This document shows, one piece after another, positions 7,473 to 14,561 of a DNA stretch of 46,035 nucleotides. The notes beneath the pieces were generated by a model. It was not told the origin of the DNA. It ran no database searches and saw only the letters and a program-made list of their open reading frames with translations. Numbering within the stretch: position 1 is the stretch's first letter; each line of letters starts with the position of its first letter. Source of the DNA: a virus; IMG/VR virus record IMGVR_UViG_3300021959_000084, positions 1 to 46,035 of that record. One strand, written 5' to 3'. The translations under genes were made by a program, and so were the position numbers.

Positions 7473-8483
7473 TTATGCAGTGACAATGCGACCTTCCCGC
7501 TGTGCAGCGAAAATGTCACGCTCTTTTCGGTCACGCTCTTGCTCTTTCCCTTTATACTTACCTTTTTGAACATCAGAAAAGAATTTCTTAATATCGTTTG
7601 AAGAGTAAGTAGCAGGTTCACCTGAGTTTTTAGTAGCGCTAGAACGACCTCGTCCTGGAGCAACTTGTTTCTCAAGTTGTGAATTAGCAGTAGCTTGCCG
7701 ACTGGGTTGAGCAACAGACTGGCCAGTTTGCGTCTTCCATGTAGAAAAGAAATTGGTCACACGCCGTGAATCAAGATTACGCTGTGCGTCATCCAGATAA
7801 GTTTGTCGGCTTATACCTGTTAGAGGGTCTACATCAAGTAACCAGGATTGAAACTCCGGGTCTGTGTTAACCTCCTGCCAGTCAGGTACTGCGGTCTGAA
7901 TATCAGCCCAGAACGCTTGTTCCGTGGTAACTGCTTGCCTATGCTGTAGTTGCTGCACTTGCGGCACTACGCTGGTTTGCATCCCTCGTACAAGATTTTC
8001 TAACTGGTCAATGCGCGACTGCTGGCTTGCAGCCTCTTCACGACTTACACGCCTCATAACATCAATAGATTCGCCATACTCCTCAACATCAGCATCTGTC
8101 ACTAGGACTTGCGCTGCTGTATTAGAAGCTACATTAGGCTCACTTAAAGTTGTCATTAGCGTTTCTAGTTGTGAAACACGCGATTCCAGTTCACGCTTTT
8201 CGGCGTGAAGACGTGGTACTTCAGCATTATACATTCCTTGAAGAGACTTATATCTCTTCTCAAATGTTTCTTCTTCATCTACATCATCTACTTTTACTTG
8301 CTCGTTATTAGTAGATTCGACTGCTTGTTGTTCTACACTGTCGGTGTCTTCCACTGGGTCAGGCTTAATGTTTTCAACTACAGCCTCGGATACAACATCC
8401 TGTTCTGTAACATCTTCATTAAGATCATCATACAATTTCTGAACAGCCTCAGACTGTTTTCTAACTTGCGCTGGTATTGCCAT
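7473..8483 (-). CDS. Scaffolding protein
   Basis: The 336-aa product is strongly acidic at its N-terminus (residues about 20-75 rich in Glu/Asp), has coiled-coil heptads around residues 85-110 and 145-185, and ends in a basic helix (KGKYKGKEQERDRKERDIF). This acidic/coiled-coil/basic-tail arrangement, together with a position between portal and coat genes, is diagnostic of podovirus internal scaffolds, whose basic C-terminus contacts coat protein. I see no protease motif. It would direct procapsid assembly and leave before or during packaging. Confidence 0.85.
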   Translation of the reverse strand: MAIPAQVRKQSEAVQKLYDDLNEDVTEQDVVSEAVVENIKPDPVEDTDSVEQQAVESTNNEQVKVDDVDEEETFEKRYKSLQGMYNAEVPRLHAEKRELESRVSQLETLMTTLSEPNVASNTAAQVLVTDADVEEYGESIDVMRRVSREEAASQQSRIDQLENLVRGMQTSVVPQVQQLQHRQAVTTEQAFWADIQTAVPDWQEVNTDPEFQSWLLDVDPLTGISRQTYLDDAQRNLDSRRVTNFFSTWKTQTGQSVAQPSRQATANSQLEKQVAPGRGRSSATKNSGEPATYSSNDIKKFFSDVQKGKYKGKEQERDRKERDIFAAQREGRIVTA

Positions 8484-8523
8484 GTTAAACGCTCCTATCG
8501 GTATGCGTAATTAAACAGCTGTC

Positions 8524-8748
8524 TCATGGGGAAGACTGTGCTGCATATTCAGGGGACTTTTCTAAAAGGTCTCTGACCTCTTTGAGAACTTGACACCGCC
8601 CCTGTGAACGTGTCACGTTCTCTCTGCCTATATTAGGCAACTGCTCTAGCTCGTGCTGATACCAGCTATCGAACCAGGAGAGTATTGCTGGATGTTGGCG
8701 CGTAGCTGCAGCCAACACTTTTATTGTATCGTTATCGGGACGCTTCAT
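8524..8748 (-). CDS. Small conserved protein between portal and scaffold (74 aa)
   Basis: Reads MKRPDNDTIKVLAAATRQHP, then WFDSWYQHELEQLP and QGRCQVLKEVRDLLEKSPE. The last block resembles the short helical proteins found between portal and scaffold genes in many phages, which carry a conserved 'GR.Q.L.E' helix. The ATG overlaps the portal stop (ATGA), so it is translated with the portal. No function is established to my knowledge; assembly is the likely process. Confidence 0.75.
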   Translation of the reverse strand: MKRPDNDTIKVLAAATRQHPAILSWFDSWYQHELEQLPNIGRENVTRSQGRCQVLKEVRDLLEKSPEYAAQSSP

Positions 8749-10784
8749 ACTGCCCCCGTTTGTTGGTTACTTACAACATTGCCATCGCCGCCACCTTTAG
8801 GTGATCCATCAGGTTGTGTAGGTGTTGGGGCGGGTTGCTGCGCAGCCATCTTTGCTTGGCCTCGCGCTTGTTGCGAACCTTTTTCTCTTGAAGGTACAAT
8901 GTCATCTACAGGCATTTGTAAACCTTTAGCTACTTCACGTAGTAAAGCTGCTCTACCATCTTGACCTACAATTTCCACATCAATCGGATTAGCAGTAGCG
9001 TTTAAGAACTCTACACGTCTAACATTTAATGTTTCTTTAACAGCTAAGTTTATAGCGCCACGGGCTAGTACTTCTACATCACCTTTAATAGACTCATCTT
9101 CGTCGTATCTCATATTATATACAAACTGCCGCTGTACAATAGGACGGACAACATCGTTATCTATATACATAACAATCTGACGTATACCTTTACCGGCTGA
9201 ACCCATAAGCATAGACAATCCAGAAGCAGTACGACCTGCACCGGATACATTAAGATCACCTGTAACATAGGATGGAACGCCTGAATGGTCGTCCGCTAGT
9301 TTACTAAACCTATCGTAAACACCCATTAACTCATTAGCACGAGAATCAGGTTGTGAAAACCTTACAGCTGGAGCGCTAGAACCTAAAGGATCGTTAGTTA
9401 CCTGCCAAATTTTCCAAGGATGTAATTGCGTAATGTCCTCATTAGGAGGGATACGCTCAAGGTTAACTTCAACTTGAGGCCCAGACGCGAGTCCCATATT
9501 GTTGACAAGGGAACGTGCTGCTGCATTGCAAACATTCTGTAAGTCTTCAATGATTTCCGGTATACCTTTACCCCAGAACGCGCCTGGAGCTTTAATAAAT
9601 GACGTTTTAACATATGGTTTTTCGCCTAAAGGGTCGTAGTTTAGTAGTGCTTTTATAACATAATTACCTACAACCCACACGTTTGCATCGTATTCTTTAG
9701 CAGGATCGGGTATATCTTCCTCTGATAAACCCCAGTCTAGTAACATTTCGCCACTAACTTTACCCCAAAACTCTAAAGCATCAAAGGTTTCTGTAGGAGA
9801 TTCATAAGAATAGTACTTACGTTCCTGCTCTTCTTCTTGTAACTTTACATCTTCATTGATCCAAGACTGGCCGTTACCAATTTTTAAAACTTCTCGTACA
9901 GCGTCTTCATCATAGCCAGGTACGCCAATAAGATCAGACAATTGACTACGGCTCATAGGGTGATGTTCAAATATATACCCTTCATTAATATGTGTAATAC
10001 CAGGTTCTGGGTATATATTAAAGGGGTTAACACGTTCATACTCAGGGCCTAAACGTTCAGTACCTTCTACAATAGTAGTACCATCTGACGCTCGGCTATA
10101 ACCTAAAACACGTTGTCGTCGTACTACTGGGCCTTTTATAAAAGCTGACGGGTAGGTAACCATGTCAGTAATAAATTCATCAAACGCATCAGCCCAACCA
10201 CCTTGGGCAAACTGATCGTTAATTTTTAATTTCATTTTATCAGCACGATTTTGTGCTTCTTGTAGTACGGCAAATCTAAAATCTTGTGCAGCAACTTCTT
10301 CAAGCTCTGCCATTTCTTCTTCACTGGGTGCTTGACCTGATGTCTGCAAAACTTTTATTACGCTTTGCGCAAAAATGTTTTTTATTTTTTCTTCTTGCTC
10401 AGGGCCAAGGTCAGGGATAGGTGTAGGGTTTAAGTCCCAGGGAGGAGAACCTGTGTCCAACAAAATATCTCTGAGCCAACTCTCTGCTCCACGACACTTA
10501 ACTTCTGTTAACATCATGTATACTTCTGAGCCGCCCTGAGCTTTGATCTGACTAAGTTTGTCAGCTTCATACTCACCGTTACGTTGCCTAAGGGCACGTA
10601 ACATTATGTTTTCTATGGGTTTCTTAGCTATACGTGCAGGATTCCAACACGCTTTAACGTGTGCTGCAAGTCCAAGTATAAGCTCGCTATTCTGTCGGTC
10701 TTCCATATCACTACGGATTTTAGCTTCTTCAGCTTTTACCATATCGTCATTGCTAACAACACGTAACATAGAAAGACCCGCCAT
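8745..10784 (-). CDS. Portal (head-to-tail connector) protein
   Basis: The 679-aa product has the length and composition of podovirus portals. Helical N-terminal residues 1-110 are followed by an acidic helical insertion (EQEEKIKNIFAQSV, EEEMAELEEVAAQ), a stem/wing region around 215-300 (AFIKGPVVRRQRVLG, ERVNPFNIYPEPG), the clip-like GKGIPEIIEDLQNVCNAAARS near 410-430, and the terminal helical crown with GRTASGLSMLMG near 515. The last 45 residues are Gln/Pro/Gly-rich. It forms the dodecameric vertex ring through which DNA enters and leaves. Only a weak GGGTAAG site precedes its ATG; the 20-aa ORF ending 2 nt upstream may provide coupling. Confidence 0.88.
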   Translation of the reverse strand: MAGLSMLRVVSNDDMVKAEEAKIRSDMEDRQNSELILGLAAHVKACWNPARIAKKPIENIMLRALRQRNGEYEADKLSQIKAQGGSEVYMMLTEVKCRGAESWLRDILLDTGSPPWDLNPTPIPDLGPEQEEKIKNIFAQSVIKVLQTSGQAPSEEEMAELEEVAAQDFRFAVLQEAQNRADKMKLKINDQFAQGGWADAFDEFITDMVTYPSAFIKGPVVRRQRVLGYSRASDGTTIVEGTERLGPEYERVNPFNIYPEPGITHINEGYIFEHHPMSRSQLSDLIGVPGYDEDAVREVLKIGNGQSWINEDVKLQEEEQERKYYSYESPTETFDALEFWGKVSGEMLLDWGLSEEDIPDPAKEYDANVWVVGNYVIKALLNYDPLGEKPYVKTSFIKAPGAFWGKGIPEIIEDLQNVCNAAARSLVNNMGLASGPQVEVNLERIPPNEDITQLHPWKIWQVTNDPLGSSAPAVRFSQPDSRANELMGVYDRFSKLADDHSGVPSYVTGDLNVSGAGRTASGLSMLMGSAGKGIRQIVMYIDNDVVRPIVQRQFVYNMRYDEDESIKGDVEVLARGAINLAVKETLNVRRVEFLNATANPIDVEIVGQDGRAALLREVAKGLQMPVDDIVPSREKGSQQARGQAKMAAQQPAPTPTQPDGSPKGGGDGNVVSNQQTGAV

Positions 10785-10786
10785 AT

Positions 10787-10849
10787 TTACTTACCCGTTT
10801 TAATTTTTTTGGTTGGTTTACCGTAACCCATTGGTTTTCCTTTAGGCAT
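10787..10849 (-). CDS. Tiny basic ORF upstream of portal (20 aa)
   Basis: ATG at 10849 and TAA at 10787 encode a 20-residue peptide starting MPKGKPMGYGK and ending KIKTGK, with eight Lys and no acidic residue. A perfect AAGGAG lies 8 nt before the ATG, and its stop is only 2 nt from the portal start. Tiny basic 'MPxGKx' peptides next to portal genes are a recurring feature of marine phages in my memory. It could be a real peptide or a translational leader for the portal, which lacks a good site of its own. Confidence 0.5.
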   Translation of the reverse strand: MPKGKPMGYGKPTKKIKTGK

Positions 10850-10868
10850 TGTGTGTACTCCTTATTAC

Positions 10869-10897
10869 AATATGTATATAGTTATACATCTAGTCAA
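10869..10897 (-). promoter_or_regulatory. Candidate sigma70 promoter upstream of portal
   Basis: On the minus strand TTGACT (5 of 6 to consensus, 10897-10892) is separated by 17 bp from CATATT (4 of 6, 10874-10869). It lies just downstream of a strong terminator and just upstream of the portal, a sensible place to restart transcription of the capsid genes. The predicted start near 10862 would leave a very short leader before the 20-aa ORF, so that ORF may be read only from longer transcripts. Confidence 0.45.
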
Positions 10898-10919
10898 GTT
10901 TTCATGCAAGTAAAAGAAA

Positions 10920-10949
10920 CCCCCGCCAGAGATGAGGAGATGGCGGGGG
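10920..10949 (-). terminator. Strong intrinsic terminator after large terminase
   Basis: A perfect 9-bp stem (CCCCCGCCA with TGGCGGGGG) encloses a 12-nt loop. On the minus strand it is followed by TTTCTTTTAC. It lies about 90 bp after the large terminase stop and would separate the packaging genes from the capsid genes. Confidence 0.8.
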
Positions 10950-11040
10950 CAAAATAGTCATAAAAACAAGCCTGAGAGGGAGAGCTTGTGTAGTAACACG
11001 CCTATGGCGTAACACACACAACATAATGTGTCAAGTCTTG

Positions 11041-12426
11041 TCATGTCCATCCTCCTGCTGACACAGTTTTTATTTCCCTGCGCCTAGCTAGTAAGTCCCC
11101 GTCAGATGCAGAGCCTACATGTAGCATAAAGTACTGTAAGGCTTCGGCAACGTGGCTATGTTTGTTTTTATCTATAGTCCCATTCTTTTTATGAAACCTA
11201 TACCCGCCCATCATCGCAGCTTTTAGCTGTGAACAACGAGGGTCTACTACAAATGCACTGTCGCCATCTACTTGTCGCATAAGAAAATCATCTACTGAAC
11301 TAAGTCTTGCACTAACATTGTTAGTTTTAGCGGCAATAACGCGTAATCCTTCTGCTTTTATGATGTCCACAGCGCTACGTTCGTCGGTCTGCGCACGCTG
11401 TACACCTGCCGGATCGACCACAATAATCACAGGAATACCGGAAAAACGCTCGTATAACAGGGGTTTTAGTATCGTGCGGACAAATCTTTGCACGCCCATG
11501 TCGAAACTAACAGCTTCGTCATATACAAGGACTCGTCCACGGGGGTCTTGTTGCCCTATAATTGCTGCTGGAGTCAACCCTAAATCCATGCCAACTACAA
11601 TAGGCCTTACACCGTTACTAATAGGGCGCAAAGAACCCTTACCCATATGGTAGTCTGGCCTAAAATACTTATACACAGGCTGACCTGCAGAGCTTAGGCC
11701 GTAGTCACCATCAATAAATACACGGATATATTCTTCACTACGCCCCTGTGTATCATAATACCCGTCAGGTAAATTCTCAATGTTCTCAGCAAACGCACTT
11801 CGTCCGCTTGGCTGTTTAAATACGTCCCAACCGTTATCATTAGTACCTACTCCATCTTTAGGGTCAATCTGTTCCATCTGATAGTACCACCACGTATCCA
11901 TAGTTGGCGGGTTTGTATCACCCCACATACCATACCACGTTGGGCCGCCGTCTTTAGAGCTAGGAAAACGCCCAATACGTTTAGACATCGCATCAACAAT
12001 GTCAGGGTGTATATCTCTACACTCGTTGAACCACGCAAACGAAAGCTCTAAAGAGTTAAGGTTAGCTACATCATCTGCATCGTCCAGCGCACGAAACATT
12101 ATCTCACACTCAACATCACCGACTTCAAAAAAATAAGTTTTAGTCGTACGCATGTAACGTCCGCACACCCCAGGGGGAAACCAGTCAAGAAAAGTTTTAA
12201 TGACTGTATCCTGTAGCTGCCTGGCAGTCTCACGAACAACAGCTGCACGAGTTCGCCGCTTACCTGTAGCGTCAGGTTTCTGCATAGAAGCGCGCCGTAT
12301 AATTTCAAATGAACAAGTCACGGACTTACCGGAGCCAACCGGCCCCATAAGCACCCGCATCTTTTTTTCCGAGTTCATAAATTTCTCACCTGTAGCAGGA
12401 GGAGTGTAACTTATGTCAAGTGCCAT
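11041..12426 (-). CDS. Terminase large subunit
   Basis: The 461-aa product has both halves of the packaging motor. Walker A is GPVGSGKS at residues 28-35; Walker B with the catalytic Glu is LSFAWFNE at 128-135 (E135). The RNase H-like nuclease half shows GMDLG (D281), VVDPAG (D338) and a terminal HSHVAEALQYF at 424-434. Length is typical of short podovirus terminases. It overlaps the upstream 69-aa ORF by 11 nt and ends before a terminator. It hydrolyses ATP to drive DNA through the portal and cuts concatemers; the cutting mode cannot be read from the sequence alone. Confidence 0.93.
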   Translation of the reverse strand: MALDISYTPPATGEKFMNSEKKMRVLMGPVGSGKSVTCSFEIIRRASMQKPDATGKRRTRAAVVRETARQLQDTVIKTFLDWFPPGVCGRYMRTTKTYFFEVGDVECEIMFRALDDADDVANLNSLELSFAWFNECRDIHPDIVDAMSKRIGRFPSSKDGGPTWYGMWGDTNPPTMDTWWYYQMEQIDPKDGVGTNDNGWDVFKQPSGRSAFAENIENLPDGYYDTQGRSEEYIRVFIDGDYGLSSAGQPVYKYFRPDYHMGKGSLRPISNGVRPIVVGMDLGLTPAAIIGQQDPRGRVLVYDEAVSFDMGVQRFVRTILKPLLYERFSGIPVIIVVDPAGVQRAQTDERSAVDIIKAEGLRVIAAKTNNVSARLSSVDDFLMRQVDGDSAFVVDPRCSQLKAAMMGGYRFHKKNGTIDKNKHSHVAEALQYFMLHVGSASDGDLLARRREIKTVSAGGWT

Positions 12427-12625
12427 TAGAAACCCCCGGAGGTATAGTATGAAGCAACATTATAATTATCTCCCTAGCTCTACGATTTTTTTTCGCTGGT
12501 ATAATCGCAGTCTTAAATGAATATCCTGCGCGAATAAGCAGTAGTCTAAATGTATTGTAGTCTGTCACGTTATTGAACCTAGCTGCAGGAAACCCTTTAT
12601 AATCTCCGTCAAACTTATCCAACAT
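12416..12625 (-). CDS. Small ORF between terminase subunits (69 aa)
   Basis: Starts MLDKFDGDYKGFPAARFNNV and ends in a basic/hydrophobic stretch (KKNRRAREIIIMLLHTIPP). The ATG at 12625, with GAGG 6 nt upstream, overlaps the small terminase stop by 11 nt, and its own stop overlaps the large terminase start by 11 nt. This tight nesting argues that it is translated. I do not recognise the family. A role in packaging or as a translational bridge between the terminase subunits is inferred. Confidence 0.6.
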   Translation of the reverse strand: MLDKFDGDYKGFPAARFNNVTDYNTFRLLLIRAGYSFKTAIIPAKKNRRAREIIIMLLHTIPPGVSNGT

Positions 12626-13085
12626 TAGAAACCTCAACGTCTTCTACTTCATGATCCACCGTCATAGTTTTATCTTGGCCGCCTAGGTTTATAGTTATCT
12701 TAACTCCACCTGCTGCACCCGCATCTCCATCATCGGCTTTCGTCTCTAACCCCGCCCACTTAACTGTAGACTTAATTAAATCTGCTTTAACAGCAGCAGA
12801 TACGTCTGGGTTGTGTATTAAAGTCCACGAAGTAGTAAGCAATTCTTCTGCTTGAGCACGCGCTTTTAGCTTAAAAGTAAGGCCTTTTTCCTTAATATCG
12901 TCCCGATATGCGCTTACACGCTTCATAAATACCGGGTCATTCTTGTACCCAGATATATCTTGACCACTTACTTTATGGCGCTGTTTAACTTCGTCGACTG
13001 TTTCACCGCTGCCTTCAAGCATTAATGCTATATCAAAGGCTAAACGATCAGACCACTTGGTATGAAATAACGGTAGGTTATCCAT
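12615..13085 (-). CDS. Terminase small subunit-like DNA-binding protein
   Basis: The ATG at 13085 has AGAGAGG 7 nt upstream; a longer reading from a TTG at 13136 has no such site, so 156 aa is preferred. The sequence MDNLPLFHTKWSDRLAFDIA has an HTH-like segment VDEVKQRHKVSGQDISGYK, then a helical oligomerisation region (LKARAQAEELLTTSWTL) and a beta/acidic tail (GGVKITINLGG, ending VEDVEVSNVG). Position at the head of the late block directly before the large terminase fits the recognition subunit that selects phage DNA for packaging. It is the first gene after the divergent regulatory gap. Confidence 0.75.
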   Translation of the reverse strand: MDNLPLFHTKWSDRLAFDIALMLEGSGETVDEVKQRHKVSGQDISGYKNDPVFMKRVSAYRDDIKEKGLTFKLKARAQAEELLTTSWTLIHNPDVSAAVKADLIKSTVKWAGLETKADDGDAGAAGGVKITINLGGQDKTMTVDHEVEDVEVSNVG

Positions 13086-13413
13086 TCTGATACCTCTCTT
13101 TGTGGCAACTATAGGTGCATTGTGCGGAATCGGCAAGCAAATTTAATTACAAAGTATACAAACTTTACACCTTCCTTTTTTTGGGTCGTGCTATGAGAGG
13201 TTTACTATATTAAGGGGGGCAAGAAAATTTGCCAGTCCAACTACCCCCCCTCCCCCCTACCTCTTAAAAATAAAACTCTTTATAAACAAGGGCAAAGGTA
13301 GCGAAACTTTACATTTTTAAATTAATATGGGAAAACATAATTGTCGACAGGGACAGTGACCCAACAGACAGTTCTTTGAAAGGTGGCACTGCACCAAACT
13401 AAAGGAGATTAGC
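13086..13413. promoter_or_regulatory. Divergent control region between early and late blocks
   Basis: This 328-bp gap has no convincing gene. It must hold the leftward late and rightward early promoters. Visible elements: a nested structure in which AGAGGT (13196-13201) pairs with ACCTCT (13259-13264) around a GGGGGG run (13214-13219) and two C runs (13244-13250, 13252-13257); an AT-rich stretch at 13308-13341 with TTTACA and CATAAT in the early direction but badly spaced; and TATACT/TGTAAT-like -10 elements in the late direction near 13155. No hexamer pair is close enough to consensus to call, so a phage-encoded or host activator may be needed. Confidence 0.55.
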
Positions 13414-13698
13414 ATGGCTAATTCAAAAACTAACTTAACTTGGCATGAAGTAGATGTGGACACAATGAGCGCGGCTCTTAAGAAACGATATAATGAATAT
13501 CGTGATCTTAACAAGAAAGCAGTCGACACAAAATTGGCCTTTCAGGCACAGTTCATAAACGAACTTCGCAAGCAGAGTATGATAGAAGCCGCAGAGACAA
13601 TGGCCTTCGCATACAAATTCGGCAAACTGTCGATAGCCAAGGTAGATGTAGAGGCGGAGAGACCTAAGTCATCTGCGAAGCCTAAGTTCAAGTTCTAA
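13414..13698 (+). CDS. First early gene, unknown (94 aa)
   Basis: AAAGGAG lies 7 nt before the ATG. The product, MANSKTNLTWHEVDVDTMSA, then helical sequence with FQAQFINELRKQSMIEAAETM, ends in a Lys/Pro-rich tail (RPKSSAKPKFKF). Small helical proteins with a 'LTW.E.D' opening occur near the start of early regions in other marine phages, as far as I can recall. Being first after the divergent promoter region suggests immediate-early expression and a possible host-takeover or DNA-associated role, but no function can be assigned. Confidence 0.72.
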   Translation: MANSKTNLTWHEVDVDTMSAALKKRYNEYRDLNKKAVDTKLAFQAQFINELRKQSMIEAAETMAFAYKFGKLSIAKVDVEAERPKSSAKPKFKF

Positions 13699-13709
13699 TC
13701 AACCAACAG

Positions 13710-13733
13710 GTAGGGCGGCGCGAGTCGCCCTAC
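13710..13733 (+). other. RNA hairpin with GNRA-type loop
   Basis: GTAGGGCGGC and GTCGCCCTAC form a 10-bp stem (one G-T pair) closed by the tetraloop GCGA. No T-tract follows, so it is more likely a transcript-stability or processing structure than a terminator. It sits between the 94-aa and 52-aa early genes. Confidence 0.55.
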
Positions 13734-13760
13734 TCAACTAATCAAACAAGGAATAACAAA

Positions 13761-13919
13761 ATGACATTATACAGATTAAAAATGACACTACTAGTAATCC
13801 TAATGATAGCCGCAACAGTACTATCATACATGTTCTACGATATAGGCATGATGTTGTCATCATTCTTAGTAGCAATAGTAGCAATACTCCAAGGTGTAAT
13901 CATATACATCGACAAATAA
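13761..13919 (+). CDS. Small two-helix membrane protein (52 aa)
   Basis: ATG at 13761 with AAGGAA 8 nt upstream; TAA at 13917-13919. The sequence has two strongly hydrophobic helices, LLVILMIAATVLSYMF (about residues 10-25) and MLSSFLVAIVAILQGVIIYI (31-50), with a short acidic turn (YDIG) and a basic N-terminus (MTLYRLK), which puts the N-terminus in the cytoplasm by the positive-inside rule. An early membrane peptide could act in superinfection exclusion or host membrane alteration; a holin-type role is also possible because no other holin is evident. Function unknown. Confidence 0.6.
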   Translation: MTLYRLKMTLLVILMIAATVLSYMFYDIGMMLSSFLVAIVAILQGVIIYIDK

Positions 13920-13928
13920 CACCAATCA

Positions 13929-13965
13929 ACCCTGTTAGAGCAATCTAGCAGGGTATTTCTTTGTC
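13929..13965 (+). terminator. Strong intrinsic terminator after the first early genes
   Basis: ACCCTGTTAGA and TCTAGCAGGGT form an 11-bp stem with one T-G pair and a GCAA (GNRA) tetraloop, followed by ATTTCTTTGTC. It lies 10 bp after the 52-aa gene and closes the first early transcript before the iteron region. Confidence 0.8.
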
Positions 13966-14079
13966 TATTGTTTTGTTGCTCACTATGTTCGCCATTCGTC
14001 GGGGGTTTATAGAGTCACGCGCGAGACCATCAAGAGCCACATTAGGGGCAGATAGGGTGTTATAGTGCTAGTTAAGCCA

Positions 14080-14105
14080 AACCTTACAACTAGTTAGATT
14101 AGTTA
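14080..14105. repeat. Left arm of perfect 26-bp inverted repeat
   Basis: Begins AACCTTACAACTAG and ends AGATTAGTTA. Its exact reverse complement is at 14325-14350, with a 219-bp spacer. The arm itself contains TAGTTAG iterons, and 13 bp of it (AACTAGTTAGATT, 14088-14100) is repeated directly at 14106-14118. Confidence 0.85.
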
Positions 14106-14200
14106 AACTAGTTAGATTTCTTACTGCCTCAAAACCTTACACCTTACACTCCGTAAACCCTTATAAACCATACATATTCGCTAAAAGTATACAGTTATAT

Positions 14201-14227
14201 TAGTTAGAATAGTTAGATTAGTTAGAT
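14201..14227. repeat. Three tandem 9-bp iterons
   Basis: TAGTTAGAA, TAGTTAGAT, TAGTTAGAT in direct tandem order. The same core is present in the inverted-repeat arms and scattered copies nearby, as expected for an initiator or repressor binding array. Confidence 0.8.
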
Positions 14228-14324
14228 TTATTTAATAACCCTTCCCCTGTAGAGATTATATGGCCATATACATAACTTGACATAATATATACTCCACTAG
14301 GCAGGCCTTATTATTATTTATTTC

Positions 14325-14350
14325 TAACTAATCTAACTAGTTGTAAGGTT
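14325..14350. repeat. Right arm of perfect 26-bp inverted repeat
   Basis: Begins TAACTAATCTAACTAG and ends TTGTAAGGTT. It is the exact reverse complement of 14080-14105; identity stops at the next base on both sides. Confidence 0.85.
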
Positions 14351-14480
14351 ACAGAAAATAAACCTAATAATATCATATACTTACTACTAGTTAAATTGCT
14401 AGTTATTCTGCCATATCTCTTATCTAAAATATCCCCCCTATTAACTAGTTGCATAACTCTTTGACTTGGCGGGGCGAAAC

Positions 14481-14509
14481 TTGACACTTTTTTGCCGATC
14501 TGCGATACA
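14481..14509 (+). promoter_or_regulatory. Candidate sigma70 promoter for second early operon
   Basis: TTGACA (6 of 6) at 14481-14486, 17-bp spacer, then GATACA (3 of 6) preceded by TGC, an extended -10-like context. A second TTGAC occurs exactly 20 bp upstream at 14461. It is placed 50-80 bp before the first gene of the long early operon. The -10 is weak, so activation may be needed. Confidence 0.5.
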
Positions 14510-14561
14510 GAAAACTCGATTTTTCGAAAGTTTTAATTTCAACCAAGCGGAGGAAATCCCT

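Larger units (their letters stand above)
13966..14561. other. AT-rich iteron region, candidate replication origin
   Basis: About 600 bp without a plausible gene. It contains a perfect 26-bp inverted repeat (14080-14105 and 14325-14350), three tandem 9-bp iterons (14201-14227), more than ten copies of TAGTTA in either orientation, three direct copies plus one inverted copy of ACCTTACA, and a 14-bp perfect palindrome TATATGGCCATATA at 14257-14270. The right part holds the candidate promoter for the next gene. Iterons, AT-richness and position between terminator and replication block fit an origin; a cluster of regulator-binding sites is the main alternative. Confidence 0.6.

Noticed and set aside
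10960-11040. Small stems (ACAAGC/GCTTGT, ACGCC/GGCGT) after the large terminase gene as additional terminators
   Set aside because: Short stems without T-tracts next to a much stronger terminator.
13083-13136. Longer small-terminase reading starting at TTG 13136
   Set aside because: No ribosome site before the TTG, while the ATG at 13085 has AGAGAGG at ideal distance.
13308-13341. TTTACA with CATAAT as the early promoter
   Set aside because: The spacer is 22 bp, outside the usual range; left as part of the control region rather than called.
14277-14282. TTGACA at 14277-14282 as a promoter
   Set aside because: No -10-like hexamer at 15-19 bp downstream; TATACT is only 5 bp away.
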